Below are positions 63,777-64,000 of a DNA stretch of 64,000 nt, in pieces (within the stretch, counting starts at the first letter, position 1; the number at the start of each line of letters is the position of its first letter). The notes below the pieces were generated by a model that saw nothing but the letters and a program-made list of their open reading frames with translations, had not been told where the DNA came from and did no database searches. The position numbers were made by a program, and so were the translations under genes. The stretch is from Anoplolepis gracilipes (taxonomy: Eukaryota > Arthropoda > Insecta > Hymenoptera > Formicidae): contig NW_027328667.1 of the NCBI RefSeq assembly GCF_047496725.1, forward strand, positions 524,501 through 588,500, in the 5' to 3' direction.

Positions 63777-64000
63777 TATTTTATGTTAATTTTTTTATTT
63801 TATTTTGAAAAAATTTTAATTTGTGTTCACTTTAAAAAATACAATTTGAAAAATTATAAATGTGAATTTTTGTTTAGTTTTTATTATTAGTTTAAAAATA
63901 AATATTAGAAAAATAAATATTAATTTTATGTTTAATTTGAATATTAAAAGTGTAATACTATTTGCGTTTAATTTATAGGTATATTTAGATAGAGAAAAAG
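63777..64000. other. AT-rich 3' flank of the Myb/SANT-like gene
   Basis: Contains AATAAATATT signals (about 63,898 and 63,914) suitable for polyadenylation of the preceding gene. Nothing else is seen up to the window end. Confidence 0.4.

Overview
This window is a repeat-dense, AT-rich eukaryotic region that looks like an arthropod genome, most likely a hymenopteran and probably an ant. That is an inference from the transposon mix: Maverick/Polinton elements with spliced genes, an env-bearing Gypsy element, TACAGGGTGTCC-type palindromic MITEs, ISL2EU, Harbinger and Tc1 elements. I see no convincing single-copy host gene. Nearly every reading frame belongs to a mobile or virus-like element, many of them broken.

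The main content is three Maverick/Polinton (adintovirus-like) insertions. Element A (window start to about 10,447) keeps the end of a fiber-like gene, a chromodomain integrase, a spliced protein-primed DNA polymerase B and a right arm of small genes. Element B (about 28,500 to 46,985) carries almost a whole gene set: an outward-facing spliced gene, a conserved arthropod repeat protein, the double-jelly-roll major capsid protein, a 57-residue ORF, the minor capsid protein, an adenain-type protease, a PLA2-domain protein, the A32/FtsK-like packaging ATPase, a DUF8207-like protein, a fiber-like protein, a tandem-repeat protein, integrase and DNA polymerase B. Element C (47,391 to about 50,900) is the arm of a third copy in inverse orientation. 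Their ends share an AGTAG... terminus followed by a GC-rich segment, 36- to 48-bp tandem repeats and a (CA)n tract.

Another Polinton-type terminus at 16,756 leads into two 210-bp direct repeats and a two-gene cassette: an acidic zinc protein plus a small partner. The same gene pair lies in the right arm of element A. It keeps a CxxC-X29/31-CxxC-X12-CxxC pattern while the rest of the protein has diverged. This cassette is the most interesting unexplained unit in the window.

The Polintons have been bombarded by later insertions. A complete env-bearing Ty3/Gypsy element (18,148-27,666, GTAT target duplication) sits inside the partner gene of the 17.4-kb cassette and carries a GC-rich antisense ORF. 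A 760-bp solo LTR (CTAT duplication) splits the packaging ATPase, and a 930-bp TA-flanked MITE splits the protease. Between elements A and B lie a decayed ISL2EU transposon (DDE transposase convergent with a SAP-SWIM-YqaJ gene) and a second Gypsy fragment.

From 51 kb onward come a tRNA-like sequence, two Tc1 elements (one turned into a 2.7-kb fold-back with long CA/TG tracts), a decayed CACTA-like transposase, and a Harbinger region with its nuclease and a Myb/SANT-like companion.
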